DNA of 51,871 bases from Thermotogota bacterium ADurb.Bin062. Its GTDB lineage: Bacteria; Thermotogota; Thermotogae; MWEM01. The position numbers and the translations under genes are program-made. Each line of letters begins with the position of its first letter. The stretch's first letter is position 1. The stretch lies in assembly GCA_002071085.1 (NCBI GenBank), contig MWEM01000017.1:1-51871 (forward strand), written 5' to 3'. A model generated the notes under the pieces. It had not been told where the DNA came from and made no database searches. It was given only the letters and a program-made list of their open reading frames with translations. Positions 1-7,825 of this stretch are shown piece after piece.

Positions 1-138
1 CCGATGCTTAAGAACAGGCAACTGACTTACGTGGCTCGTCGATTGTAGTGGCCAACTTTTTTGAGAAAGTGGCTTATATCGCCGTTTGTAGCTCTTTTAG
101 TCGAAAGTGGGGTTAAAGTCCGGCGCTCCCAGAAAACA

Positions 139-170
139 GGGTTCGCACAGAGGGCACAGAGGGCACGGAG
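139..170 (-). repeat. CTCTGTG-type short tandem repeat, copy 1
   Basis: Read on the minus strand this is CTCCGTG followed by repeated CCTCTGTG units and a GCGAACCC tail. The same block recurs at 11020-11052, 15573-15620 and 15833-15868, always in gene-free DNA and always ending in GCGAACCC. Confidence 0.75.
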
Positions 171-183
171 TGAACAATGAACC

Positions 184-212
184 CATGCCACACTAAAGTG
201 TGGCGTTCCCAG
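184..212 (+). repeat. TAAA-loop hairpin repeat, copy 1
   Basis: A CATGCC start, a 7-bp stem GCCACAC/GTGTGGC around a TAAA loop, and a GTTCCCAG tail. Other copies are at 10916-10944, 10949-10977, 15499-15523 and 21827-21855, with a 3' partial copy at 115-132. The inner stem bases differ between copies but stay paired in the good copies. Confidence 0.8.
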
Positions 213-237
213 GCCGGATCATAAGAGTAAAAGGGGG

Positions 238-267
238 ATCGCGGGGTCCCTTCGGTTACCCCGCGAT
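238..267 (-). repeat. ATCGCGGGGT inverted repeat
   Basis: ATCGCGGGGT at 238-247 is exactly complementary to ACCCCGCGAT at 258-267, around a 10-base loop. It is the reverse complement of the copy at 15954-15983. The stem is extended by flanking G and C runs. Confidence 0.75.
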
Positions 268-354
268 TCCCCCAAGGCGCGATACCCCGATATCCTCGCG
301 GTGCAAAAAACAAAAGGGGGATCGCGAGACTTGGGCTTCCGAAGTCAGCCTGCT

Positions 355-404
355 GTTACCCCGCGATGAACCTCTTAGATATTTCACCCATATTTTGACC
401 CACA
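355..404 (+). repeat. Promoter-proximal repeat block, copy A
   Basis: About 50 bases, starting GTTACCCCGCGATGAAC and ending in TTGACCCACA, are nearly identical to 16061-16111. Both blocks lie on the plus strand and end about 30-35 bases upstream of a TATAAT box, one before glnS and one before the cohesin genes. Repeated placement next to a promoter suggests the block moves with, or contributes to, promoter sequence. Confidence 0.7.
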
Positions 405-430
405 TAAGCGCCGCCTGTGTTGGGAAAATG

Positions 431-439
431 TGTTATAAT
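431..439 (+). promoter_or_regulatory. Probable extended -10 promoter of the glnS operon
   Basis: TGTTATAAT is an extended -10 element (TGn before TATAAT, box at 434-439). No good -35 sits at 17-bp spacing; a TTGACC lies 33 bases upstream, too far for a normal -35. The expected transcript would start near 446, leaving a leader of about 60 bases before the ATG at 508. Confidence 0.55.
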
Positions 440-507
440 CGCGAAAAGAAGTCACGCGGAAAGCCTTCTTTTGTCTTGCTTTCCAGCTCGCGGGAGGAAA
501 GAGAATT

Positions 508-2178
508 ATGGATTTATCCAGTATGAATTTTATAGAGAAGATCATAGATGACGATTTGAAGTCCGGGCGTATTCAACAAGTGGTGACCCGGTTTCCGCCC
601 GAGCCGAACGGCTATCTGCATATCGGGCACGCGAAAGCGGTGACTCTGAATCATGGGTTCGCGAAGACCTTCGGCGGCCGGTTCAACCTGCGGTTTGACG
701 ATACGAATCCCGAGAAAGAGGAAGAGGAGTTCATGCGCTCCATCATAGAAGATGTTCGTTGGTTGGGCTGCGAGTGGGACGAGTTGCGCTATGCCTCCGA
801 CTATTTCGATCAATTTTATGAGTGGGCGCTCGAACTGATTCGCGCGGGGAAAGCCTATGTGGACGACCAATCCCCGGAAGAGATACGTCTCACGCGCGGC
901 ACGCTGACCGAACCGGGTAAGGACTCTCCATTTCGAAACCGAACGGTCGAGGAGAATCTCCGCCTCTTCGAAGCTATGCGCGCGGGAGAGAAGGAAGAGG
1001 AAAGCTGTGTGTTGAGAGCCAAAATCGATATGTCGCATCCGAATATGAATATGCGAGACCCTATTATGTATCGGATCCTGAAAAAATCCCACTATCGCGC
1101 GAAAGACAAGTGGTGCATCTACCCTATGTACGATTTCGCACATGGATACGAAGACGCGATCGAAGGGGTCACGCACTCGGTGTGCTCTTTGGAGTTCGAG
1201 GATCACCGCCCGCTGTACGATTGGTTCCTGGATAACGTCAGCGTCCCGCATCGCCCGCATCAATATGAATTCGCCAGGCTTAACCTCAGCCACACGGTGA
1301 TGAGCAAACGGATCTTGCGCGAATTGGTTCGGTCCGGTATCGTATCCGGTTGGGACGACCCCCGAATGCCGACGCTTCAAGGGCTTCGCCGCCGAGGGTT
1401 TACCCCGAGCGCCATTCGGAGGTTTCTGTCCGAAACCGGCTTGGCGAAGAGCTATAGTATCGTCGACTATGAGTTCCTCGAGTCGGTGATCCGAGACGAG
1501 ATGAACGCGAAGGCGCAACGCGCGATGGTCGTTCTCTATCCCTTGAAAATCGTGATAGAAAACTATCCCGCGGATCGCGTCGAATGGGTGGAAGCGGAGA
1601 ACAACCCCGAAGACCCCGCCGCCGGTTCACGACAGATTCCGTTCAGCCGAGAAGTCTACATCGAAGCGGAAGATTTTATGGAAGATCCGCCAAAGAAGTA
1701 CTTCCGTCTGTCTCCCGGCGCGGAGGTGCGATTGAAGTACGCCTATTACGTCACATGCCGGGAGGTTGTCAAAGACGCTTCCGGAAAGATCGTAGAAGTT
1801 CGATGCGTGTACGATCCGGAGTCGAAGGGCGGCGGCACCCCAGACGGCAGACGCGTGAAAGGGACACTCCATTGGGTTTCGGCCGCGCACGCCGTGAAAG
1901 CAGAGATTCGGCTATACAATAAACTCTTCACGCTGCGGGATATGAATATGATGGAAGAAGGGAAAAGCTATAGGGATTACGTGAACCCAGAATCTTGCGT
2001 CGTTCTAAAGGAGGCGCTGGCGGAGCCGATGTTGGCTGACGCCTCACAAGGCGCGAGCTATCAGTTTCTACGTCAAGGTTATTTCTGCGTCGACCCCGAC
2101 TCGCGCGATGGCAAACCCGTGTTCAATCGAACAGTGACGCTGAAAGATAGCTGGGCCAAAATACAGAGTAAGGCTTAA
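508..2178 (+). CDS. glnS: Glutaminyl-tRNA synthetase
   Basis: A cytoplasmic class I synthetase that charges tRNA-Gln directly. The 556-residue length fits bacterial GlnRS. The ATP-binding HIGH motif is at residues 38-41 inside the GlnRS-typical context PPEPNGYLHIGHAK, followed by DDTNPEKE. The KMSKS-equivalent loop is VMSKR at residues 264-268, the usual GlnRS form. The C-terminal half matches the GlnRS anticodon-binding beta-barrels. The ATG at 508 follows AGGAAAGAG at good spacing. It is the first gene of a tight operon; the nitrilase-like gene begins 13 bases after its stop. Many bacteria lack GlnRS and make Gln-tRNA by amidating Glu-tRNA, so its presence is informative about lineage or past transfer. 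The identification is secure. Confidence 0.97.
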   Translation: MDLSSMNFIEKIIDDDLKSGRIQQVVTRFPPEPNGYLHIGHAKAVTLNHGFAKTFGGRFNLRFDDTNPEKEEEEFMRSIIEDVRWLGCEWDELRYASDYFDQFYEWALELIRAGKAYVDDQSPEEIRLTRGTLTEPGKDSPFRNRTVEENLRLFEAMRAGEKEEESCVLRAKIDMSHPNMNMRDPIMYRILKKSHYRAKDKWCIYPMYDFAHGYEDAIEGVTHSVCSLEFEDHRPLYDWFLDNVSVPHRPHQYEFARLNLSHTVMSKRILRELVRSGIVSGWDDPRMPTLQGLRRRGFTPSAIRRFLSETGLAKSYSIVDYEFLESVIRDEMNAKAQRAMVVLYPLKIVIENYPADRVEWVEAENNPEDPAAGSRQIPFSREVYIEAEDFMEDPPKKYFRLSPGAEVRLKYAYYVTCREVVKDASGKIVEVRCVYDPESKGGGTPDGRRVKGTLHWVSAAHAVKAEIRLYNKLFTLRDMNMMEEGKSYRDYVNPESCVVLKEALAEPMLADASQGASYQFLRQGYFCVDPDSRDGKPVFNRTVTLKDSWAKIQSKA

Positions 2179-2191
2179 GGGGGAGTGACCT

Positions 2192-3076
2192 ATGGAATCC
2201 TTTATCGCCGCTTGCGCGCAATTCGAAATCCTTCCGATGAAGGTGGAGGAAAACCTGCAAAATGCCTGGAATACGCTGAAAGCGTGTAAAGATGCGACGA
2301 AGGCTCATCTGATCGTACTGCCGGAGTCCTTTACCACAGGCTTCACCCCGATTGGCGGCCTGCACGCCTTGTGGGAGGTGGCGGAGCCGATCCCCGGTCG
2401 CTGGTCCGATATTGGAGAGCGGTGGGCGAAAGAGCTGGACACGACGCTTTGTTTTCCGGTGTACGAGCGGGGAGAGCGAAAGGGGATCGTGTATAACAGC
2501 GCGCTCCTCATCGGCCCGAACGGGATATTGGGTCACTATCGGAAGACGCATCCTTTTCCGACCGAGCGCCTAGCGGCAGATGGCTGGACCACGAGGGGTG
2601 AAACCCCGTTTTGCGTTCAAACGCCATTGGGAAACATCGGGATCGTGATCTGTTACGACGGGGACTTCCCGGAATTGGCACGGGTGACGGCGATGAAAGG
2701 AGCAGAGGTCATCTGTCGACCCTCGGCCTTTCTCAGAACCTTCGACCAATGGGAGCTGACCAATCGCGCAAGGGCGTACGACAACCACGTGTATTGGGTC
2801 GCGACGAACGCTGTTGGAAAAGACGCGAGCGGTTCCCATTTCTTCGGCAGCTCGATGATCATCCATCCCAGCGGGCAGAAGCTCGCCCAAGCTCGAAACG
2901 GTAACGAGTATATCTGGGCGGCGCTCGAGCCAGACCCTATCAAGACCATCTACCCGGGGAGCTCGATCCCGCAGTGGTTCGATCACATTGAAGACCGTAA
3001 CATACGATCGTACGATGGCATTTTAGAAAACGGACGCGCGGCCTTCGACCCCGCAAAACGGATTCCAAGCGAATAA
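2192..3076 (+). CDS. Carbon-nitrogen hydrolase (nitrilase superfamily amidase)
   Basis: A cytoplasmic amide or nitrile hydrolase of 294 residues, typical for the superfamily. The Glu-Lys-Cys catalytic triad is visible: E45 in LPES, K118 in HYRKTH and C154 in VICYDGDFPE. The order and spacing fit aliphatic amidase or N-carbamoyl-type branches, but the substrate cannot be read from sequence. It has no signal peptide. It starts 13 bases after glnS and is followed 30 bases later by a CoA-transferase. A pathway in which an amide is hydrolysed and the resulting acid is activated to a CoA thioester is possible, though this is inference from adjacency. Omega-amidase is an alternative role. Confidence 0.85.
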   Translation: MESFIAACAQFEILPMKVEENLQNAWNTLKACKDATKAHLIVLPESFTTGFTPIGGLHALWEVAEPIPGRWSDIGERWAKELDTTLCFPVYERGERKGIVYNSALLIGPNGILGHYRKTHPFPTERLAADGWTTRGETPFCVQTPLGNIGIVICYDGDFPELARVTAMKGAEVICRPSAFLRTFDQWELTNRARAYDNHVYWVATNAVGKDASGSHFFGSSMIIHPSGQKLAQARNGNEYIWAALEPDPIKTIYPGSSIPQWFDHIEDRNIRSYDGILENGRAAFDPAKRIPSE

Positions 3077-3106
3077 AAGACTCGAAAAATGAAAGGGGGA
3101 ACAATT

Positions 3107-4294
3107 ATGAGCGGCCCTTTAACAGGAATACGTGTTGTCGACTTGACTCGAGTGCTGGCAGGCCCTTTTTGCGCGATGGTGCTGGCCGATCTGGGCGCGG
3201 AAGTGATCAAAATAGAAAGACCGATCACAGGCGATGACTCTCGAGCCTACCCGCCCTTTCAGAATCAGACGAGCGCGTACTTCGTCAGCGTAAACCGCGG
3301 AAAGAAAAGTGTAACGATGAACCTCAAGGACCCGGATGCCAAGGAGGTCTTGTTGCGCCTGGTGGAAAAGTCGGATATCTTCATCGAGAACTTCAAACCG
3401 GGGGTAGCCGACCGGCTGGGGTTATCTTATGAAGAACTGGAAAAGGTCAACCCTCGGATCATCTACGGCAGCAGTTGCGGTTACGGGCAGACCGGTCCTT
3501 ATCGGAACAAAGCCTCCTACGATATCATCATCCAGGGGATGAGCGGAATGATGAGCATCACCGGCCCAGACGCGGATCATCCCACAAAGGTGGGGAGTTC
3601 GATCGCCGACATCGTCACCGGGCTCTATCTTTGCATCAGCTTGTTGGCTGCGCTGAACGCGAGGGAGAAAACGGGAAAAGGGCAAAAGATCGATGTCGCG
3701 ATGTTGGACTGTATGGTGTCGATCCTCGAAAACGCCTTAGCCCGATACACCTGCACCGGGATCGTCCCCGTTCCCGTGGGCAACGTGCATCCCTCGATCG
3801 CCCCATTTTTTACAGCGAAAACAAAAGACTATTGGATCAATATTGCGGTAGGGAATCAAGACCTGTGGAAGAGGTTCTGCAATTTGACCGGGTTAAGCTT
3901 TCTGGCCAACGACGAGCGTTTCGCCACTAATGAGCGCAGAGTCGAGCATTGGGCCGTACTCAAGCCCATCTTGGAGGCCGCTCTTCTCGAAAAAACCCGG
4001 GACGAGTGGCTGGCGCTTTTCGAGCAGGAAAGCATTCCGAGCGGCCCGATTTACACGATGGCAGATGTGGTCAACGACGCCCAGATCGCCGCCAGAGAGA
4101 TGATCCTCAACGTCTTCCACACTCAAGGTGGGGAGTTTAAAGTACCGGGTATACCGATGAAGTTTTCCGGAACCGTCCCAAGCGACCCGTGTACAGCGCC
4201 GGTGCTTGGCGAACACAACCAAGAGATCTATCTCGGACTGCTCGGGCTATCTTGTGAAGAGTATATGAAGTTGAAAGAAAAAGGAGCGATATAA
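3107..4294 (+). CDS. Family III CoA-transferase (CaiB/BaiF/Frc type)
   Basis: The 395-residue protein transfers CoA between carboxylic acids through an aspartyl-CoA thioester. The N-terminus (GIRVVDLTRVLAGPF, then LADLGAEVIKIE) is diagnostic for the family, and the NRGKKSVTMNL and SYDIIIQGMSG segments contain the expected catalytic Asp region. I chose the ATG at 3107 because AAAGGGGG sits 8 bases upstream; an upstream in-frame ATG at 3089 would overlap that ribosome-binding site. There is no signal peptide. Members act on oxalate, carnitine, bile acids, succinate or aromatic acids, so the acid is unknown. The next gene starts 6 bases after its stop, which supports co-expression with the nitrilase-like and PAS genes. 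Confidence 0.92.
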   Translation: MSGPLTGIRVVDLTRVLAGPFCAMVLADLGAEVIKIERPITGDDSRAYPPFQNQTSAYFVSVNRGKKSVTMNLKDPDAKEVLLRLVEKSDIFIENFKPGVADRLGLSYEELEKVNPRIIYGSSCGYGQTGPYRNKASYDIIIQGMSGMMSITGPDADHPTKVGSSIADIVTGLYLCISLLAALNAREKTGKGQKIDVAMLDCMVSILENALARYTCTGIVPVPVGNVHPSIAPFFTAKTKDYWINIAVGNQDLWKRFCNLTGLSFLANDERFATNERRVEHWAVLKPILEAALLEKTRDEWLALFEQESIPSGPIYTMADVVNDAQIAAREMILNVFHTQGGEFKVPGIPMKFSGTVPSDPCTAPVLGEHNQEIYLGLLGLSCEEYMKLKEKGAI

Positions 4295-4300
4295 CCTGCT

Positions 4301-4639
4301 ATGAAAACCTTGAACTGGTATGAGGAAATGGGATTCGCGATTACGGTCAGTGACAAGAATGGAGTCATCCTGTACATGAATAAGAAAGCGTGTGACAGCA
4401 ATGAGGCGCTGGGCGGCAGTATGGTGGGGAAAAACCTGTTCGATTGTCATCCGGCGAAGTCCCAGGGTAGGGTCCGAGAGCTGTATGAAAAGGAGTTGAC
4501 AGAGGCGTACACAGTCGAAAAGAAAGGGCGAAAAAAACTGGTCTATCACGCGCCCTGGTATGAAAACGGGGAGTTCGCCGGTATTGTCGAACTGTCTATC
4601 CCGCTTCCACTCGAAATGTCCCATTACGTGCGAGAGTAG
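4301..4639 (+). CDS. Small single-domain PAS protein
   Basis: The 112-residue protein is essentially one PAS domain: an opening helix, then ITVSDKNGVILYMNKKA, then KNLFDCHPAKSQ and the closing strands VYHAPWYENGEFAGIVELS. Such stand-alone PAS proteins bind a small ligand or mediate protein contacts; there is no attached kinase, cyclase or DNA-binding domain. It sits 6 bases after the CoA-transferase and 6 bases before the amylase, so it is translated with enzymes rather than with a signalling partner. A ligand-sensing role for the acid or CoA metabolite of this operon is possible but not shown. The PAS fold call is fairly sure; the role is unknown. Confidence 0.75.
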   Translation: MKTLNWYEEMGFAITVSDKNGVILYMNKKACDSNEALGGSMVGKNLFDCHPAKSQGRVRELYEKELTEAYTVEKKGRKKLVYHAPWYENGEFAGIVELSIPLPLEMSHYVRE

Positions 4640-4645
4640 CGAGCC

Positions 4646-6133
4646 ATGGGGCAGGACGACGAGAAACGCGCGTCCTCGTTTTGGGGGAGCGCTTCGATCT
4701 ATCAAATCTTTCCGGATCGCTTCGCCATCGGACAGGGGGTCACCGCCGAGGACAAGTATCGGGAGGGACGTTACCCCTACCCGGAACAGAGCATAGCCAG
4801 GTGGACGGACGCGCCGTACAGGAATCCTAAAGGCGGCCATCAACACCGGTTTTGGGGAGGAGACCTGCCGGGGATCACGGAAAAGCTCGATGAGATCCAC
4901 GCGCTCGGATGCGATACCTTATACTTGACACCGATCTTCCAAGCGATCACCAATCACAAGTACGATACGGTCGACTATTTTAAGATCGACCCGGCCTTTG
5001 GGACGATCGACGATTTTCGAGAACTATGCGCTGAAGTCCATAAACGAGGAATGCGCTTGATTCTCGACGGCGTCTTCAATCACGCAAGCCGCCAATGCCT
5101 TTGGCTTTCAGAAGGCCGCGACGAGTTTTTTTATCCCCTCGGAAACGGTGAGTACCGCTGTTGGGAGAATATTCCACATCTGGTAGAAATCAACCTCGAG
5201 AACCCCGCGGCGCAAGAGGTTCTTTTTTATGGAAAGAACAGCGTGTTGAAATACTGGCTGCGTGAGGGAGCGGACGGGTGGAGAATCGATTGCGCGCACG
5301 ACTTGGGCCCCCGACTGCTGGAAAGTATCTCCCACGCGATGAGAGCGGAGTTCCCGGATGCCTTGCTCGTCGGAGAGGTGTGGAACTATCCTGCAGGTTG
5401 GAAGAACACTGGAATGGACGGGATCATGAACTACACCTTCCAGAGCGTTGTTTACGACTTCTTGAGAGGGATTCTGAGCGCTGGACGAACGGGCGCTTTT
5501 TTAGCGGATATGGCGAAAGACACCGGGTTGGCGTTTTTATCCCGTTGCTGGAATATGTGTTCTTCGCACGATGTAGAGAGGCTCGGCACGATCCTGCCGA
5601 AAGAAGAGCTCGTTCGACTGGCGATCGTGCTCCAGTTTGCCTACCCCGGAACGCCTTTCATCTATTATGGAGAAGAGCGAGGGATGATGGGGGGGCCGGA
5701 TCCCGAGAATCGTGGCGCGGTGAACTGGGAAGAACCAGATCGATACCCCGAACGTCGAGCCTTGATCACCCGACTCAACCGTTTGCGGAAAGAGAAACGC
5801 GCGCTAACGGCGGGCCTTTTTGAGTTGGTGACCGTCTCCGACGAGCGCGTACTCGGTTTTAAAAGGCGAACGGCCGATGTCGCCGAACAGCTGATCGTAT
5901 TGATCAACCCGACACCGCATCCGATAGAGACGAGGGTTTACCTCAAAGATGGTTGGGTTATGGGCGGGACGCGGATTCTGGACCTCGACACGGGGGAAGC
6001 CTATCGAAGCTCTATGGAGCGTTTCGTTGCGACCTTGGCGCCGTATCAGTATCGACTGCTCGAACCGCAGGTTCGCTATCACAGCGAGCGGTATACCCCT
6101 TATAAACGCCTGGAAGGACTGACAGACCGGTAA
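4646..6133 (+). CDS. Alpha-amylase family glycoside hydrolase (GH13), cytoplasmic
   Basis: The 495-residue protein has no signal peptide and starts directly with the GH13 barrel (IYQIFPDRF). Four conserved regions are present: LILDGVFNH, GWRIDCAHD with nucleophile D215, LVGEVWN with acid/base E244, and SSHDVER with D309. The WGGDLPGITEKLDEIHALG and ITNHKYDTVDYF segments are typical of small intracellular maltodextrin-acting enzymes such as neopullulanase or alpha-glucosidase relatives. It lacks the N-terminal beta domain present in the second amylase of this window (44433-46133). It closes the glnS operon. Nothing in the operon explains the sugar link; intracellular glycogen or maltodextrin breakdown is the likely role. 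Confidence 0.9.
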   Translation: MGQDDEKRASSFWGSASIYQIFPDRFAIGQGVTAEDKYREGRYPYPEQSIARWTDAPYRNPKGGHQHRFWGGDLPGITEKLDEIHALGCDTLYLTPIFQAITNHKYDTVDYFKIDPAFGTIDDFRELCAEVHKRGMRLILDGVFNHASRQCLWLSEGRDEFFYPLGNGEYRCWENIPHLVEINLENPAAQEVLFYGKNSVLKYWLREGADGWRIDCAHDLGPRLLESISHAMRAEFPDALLVGEVWNYPAGWKNTGMDGIMNYTFQSVVYDFLRGILSAGRTGAFLADMAKDTGLAFLSRCWNMCSSHDVERLGTILPKEELVRLAIVLQFAYPGTPFIYYGEERGMMGGPDPENRGAVNWEEPDRYPERRALITRLNRLRKEKRALTAGLFELVTVSDERVLGFKRRTADVAEQLIVLINPTPHPIETRVYLKDGWVMGGTRILDLDTGEAYRSSMERFVATLAPYQYRLLEPQVRYHSERYTPYKRLEGLTDR

Positions 6134-6261
6134 CTCCGCTAAAAATGCTCGGTTCGGTTCAAACCGCTTGCCGGGGTGCTCCGCGAGGCTTTTTATGACG
6201 ACATTCGAAATTACGAAGCAACGGTGCGCCCGGTCGATGGCTCTTACTAAAATGACACTTT

Positions 6262-6690
6262 CTAAACGGAATGGATCACGTTGGTGACGATGCCCCAGAT
6301 GAGAAATTCCGATTCCTCGTGGATCGGAATCGGGCGAAAGCTCTTATTTTCGGGAACGAGGTAGAGCTGGCCTTTGATTCGCCGGAGTCGCTTCACCACC
6401 AACTCTCCGTCCAATATTGCGATGACGATCTTGCCTTCTCTCACTTCGAGCGATCGGTCCACAATGAGAATATCGCCGTTGTGAATCCCCGCGTCTACCA
6501 TCGAATCGCCGCTCACGCGCACGAAGTAAGTCGCGGCCGGATTTTTTATCAACTCGGTGTTCAGGTCCAGACCGACTTCGATGAAGTCGTCCGCAGGAGA
6601 AGGAAATCCCGCCGAGATATGGCTTCCCGCCATCGGAATGCGGTAAGAGGTATACAGGTCAGGAAAGTACACTTCCGTAACTTTTACCAT
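6262..6690 (-). CDS. umuD: UmuD-like self-cleaving S24 protease
   Basis: A 142-residue LexA/UmuD-type protein without a DNA-binding head. The cleavage site is A27-G28 inside SAGFPSPADDF, a hallmark of UmuD; the catalytic dyad is S63 (SGDSM) and K100 (LVVKRL). E. coli UmuD is 139 residues with the same arrangement. After RecA-stimulated self-cleavage, UmuD' partners UmuC to form the translesion polymerase V. No umuC gene lies next to it here. I start at the ATG at 6690, preceded by GAGGTGAG; upstream in-frame sequence runs into disA. It follows disA by 10 bases, so the two are very likely co-transcribed. Confidence 0.88.
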   Translation of the reverse strand: MVKVTEVYFPDLYTSYRIPMAGSHISAGFPSPADDFIEVGLDLNTELIKNPAATYFVRVSGDSMVDAGIHNGDILIVDRSLEVREGKIVIAILDGELVVKRLRRIKGQLYLVPENKSFRPIPIHEESEFLIWGIVTNVIHSV

Positions 6691-6700
6691 TCTGCTCACC

Positions 6701-7783
6701 TCATCTCTCGGAGAGGTTGATTTTTTTCCGGAGGTTCGCGAAGCCCAGGATGATCGCGCGGGCCCTCGCTTCGCCGATGCCATCCACTTTTTTCAAGTCT
6801 TCGAGGGTCGCGCTTTCGATTCCCGGAAGGTTGGAGAACCGCCGAACGAGGTTGTAAATCACAGACATCGGAATTTTAGGGATTTTTCGGAGCAAACGAA
6901 ATCCTTTTGGAAATACCGTATACTCCGTGACCGTTGTGTCGGGCTTATAGCCTAAAACCGATGCGAGACGATTGTAATCTCCCAACTCTTTCTCGGTCAT
7001 CTGGAAAAACCGCGAAAAGACCTCTTTGAGTTTCGACCCTTCTAGGGCCGTTTCGGTGTTGTAATAATCCAACACCAGCAGTTCGATCGTTTCGATGATC
7101 TCGCGGAGCATCTCGTCCTTCTGCATCTGTATCAATCGGCCGTCGACCCCCGTTTCCAAGATATAGGGCTCGATTTCGTTGGCGACCATCTGCGCGCGAA
7201 CCGCTTTTTCGATGGTCTTGCAGATATCGAAGAGCGTCACGAGGCCTTCGACCTCTAAAACTTCCAAAGCATCTAGCGCTTTTGTGAAACTGTCGCTGTA
7301 TTTTTCCAACGCTTTCAATCCTTGATTCAATTTCGTGAAGAGAAGGTTGTAGTCGTTTAAGACATAATGAAACCCGCCCCAGTAAACGCTAATAATCGAC
7401 CTTCTACGGGAGATGGCAACTGCCGGCCTCCCGGTTTGTTTTGCAAACCTCTCCGCGTTGCGATGACGCATCCCCGTTTCGAAAGTGGGGATATCGGAGT
7501 TCGGGGCTAACTGGACGTTGGCGTAGAGAATCCTCTTGGCGTCTTCGGTGATGATCACCGCGCCGTCCATTTTGGAGAGCTCGAATAGACGTTGGGCAGA
7601 AAACTCGCAGTTCACATAGAAACCGGGTTGAACGAGAGTTTGCCATCGCTTGATGTCCTCTTCGCTCATCAATACGATCAGCGCTCCGCTTTTGGCGCTG
7701 AGGATGTTATCGATCCCATTACGCAGTTCCGTTCCGGGTGCGATCATCTGCATAATTTCTTTAAACAGCTCTATTTTGGCCAT
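6701..7783 (-). CDS. disA: DisA, diadenylate cyclase and DNA integrity scanning protein
   Basis: It makes c-di-AMP from two ATP and links DNA branch sensing to signalling. The 360-residue protein has the N-terminal DAC domain with the DGA motif at residues 73-75 and the RHR motif at 106-108 (GMRHRNAER), a helical spine, and a C-terminal helix-hairpin-helix region (NLPGIESATLEDLKKVDGIG). Length and order match the family. The ATG at 7783 is preceded by TAGGAGAAC. It lies 42 bases after the outer-membrane protein gene and 10 bases before umuD. Pairing a DNA-damage-responsive cyclase with a UmuD makes biological sense, although I see no clear SOS box. Confidence 0.96.
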   Translation of the reverse strand: MAKIELFKEIMQMIAPGTELRNGIDNILSAKSGALIVLMSEEDIKRWQTLVQPGFYVNCEFSAQRLFELSKMDGAVIITEDAKRILYANVQLAPNSDIPTFETGMRHRNAERFAKQTGRPAVAISRRRSIISVYWGGFHYVLNDYNLLFTKLNQGLKALEKYSDSFTKALDALEVLEVEGLVTLFDICKTIEKAVRAQMVANEIEPYILETGVDGRLIQMQKDEMLREIIETIELLVLDYYNTETALEGSKLKEVFSRFFQMTEKELGDYNRLASVLGYKPDTTVTEYTVFPKGFRLLRKIPKIPMSVIYNLVRRFSNLPGIESATLEDLKKVDGIGEARARAIILGFANLRKKINLSER

Positions 7784-7825
7784 TATGTTCTCCTATCCAT
7801 ATTCTGAGTCTTCTGATCCTGTTTG

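Larger units (their letters stand above)
1..507. other. Repeat-rich intergenic region upstream of glnS
   Basis: No convincing gene lies here. A reading frame entering from the left edge stops at 46-48 and could be the tail of an upstream gene. Bases 50-75 form an imperfect inverted repeat (GCCAACTTT against AAAGTGGC) that resembles an insertion-sequence end, but this is weak. From 113 on the region is built from three repeat types also found near 10.7, 15.6 and 16.0 kb: a partial and a full TAAA-loop hairpin, a CTCTGTG-type tandem block on the minus strand, and ATCGCG inverted repeats in both orientations. The open frame over 200-526 merely reads through these repeats. The last part carries the likely glnS promoter. 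Confidence 0.7.

Noticed and set aside
200..526. Open frame of 108 codons ahead of glnS
   Set aside because: It runs through the ATCGCG repeats and the promoter, overlaps the real glnS start, and lacks a ribosome site or recognisable domain.
514..1518. Long minus-strand frame of 334 codons inside glnS
   Set aside because: It is the antisense shadow of a well-supported synthetase gene; the translation has no domain and no upstream ribosome site.
6134..6261. Intrinsic terminator between the amylase and umuD
   Set aside because: A GC-rich stretch before TTTTT near 6170-6196 does not form a clean stem, so I did not list it.
6262..6690. LexA repressor
   Set aside because: There is no N-terminal helix-turn-helix domain, and the SAGFPSP cleavage context and length are those of UmuD.
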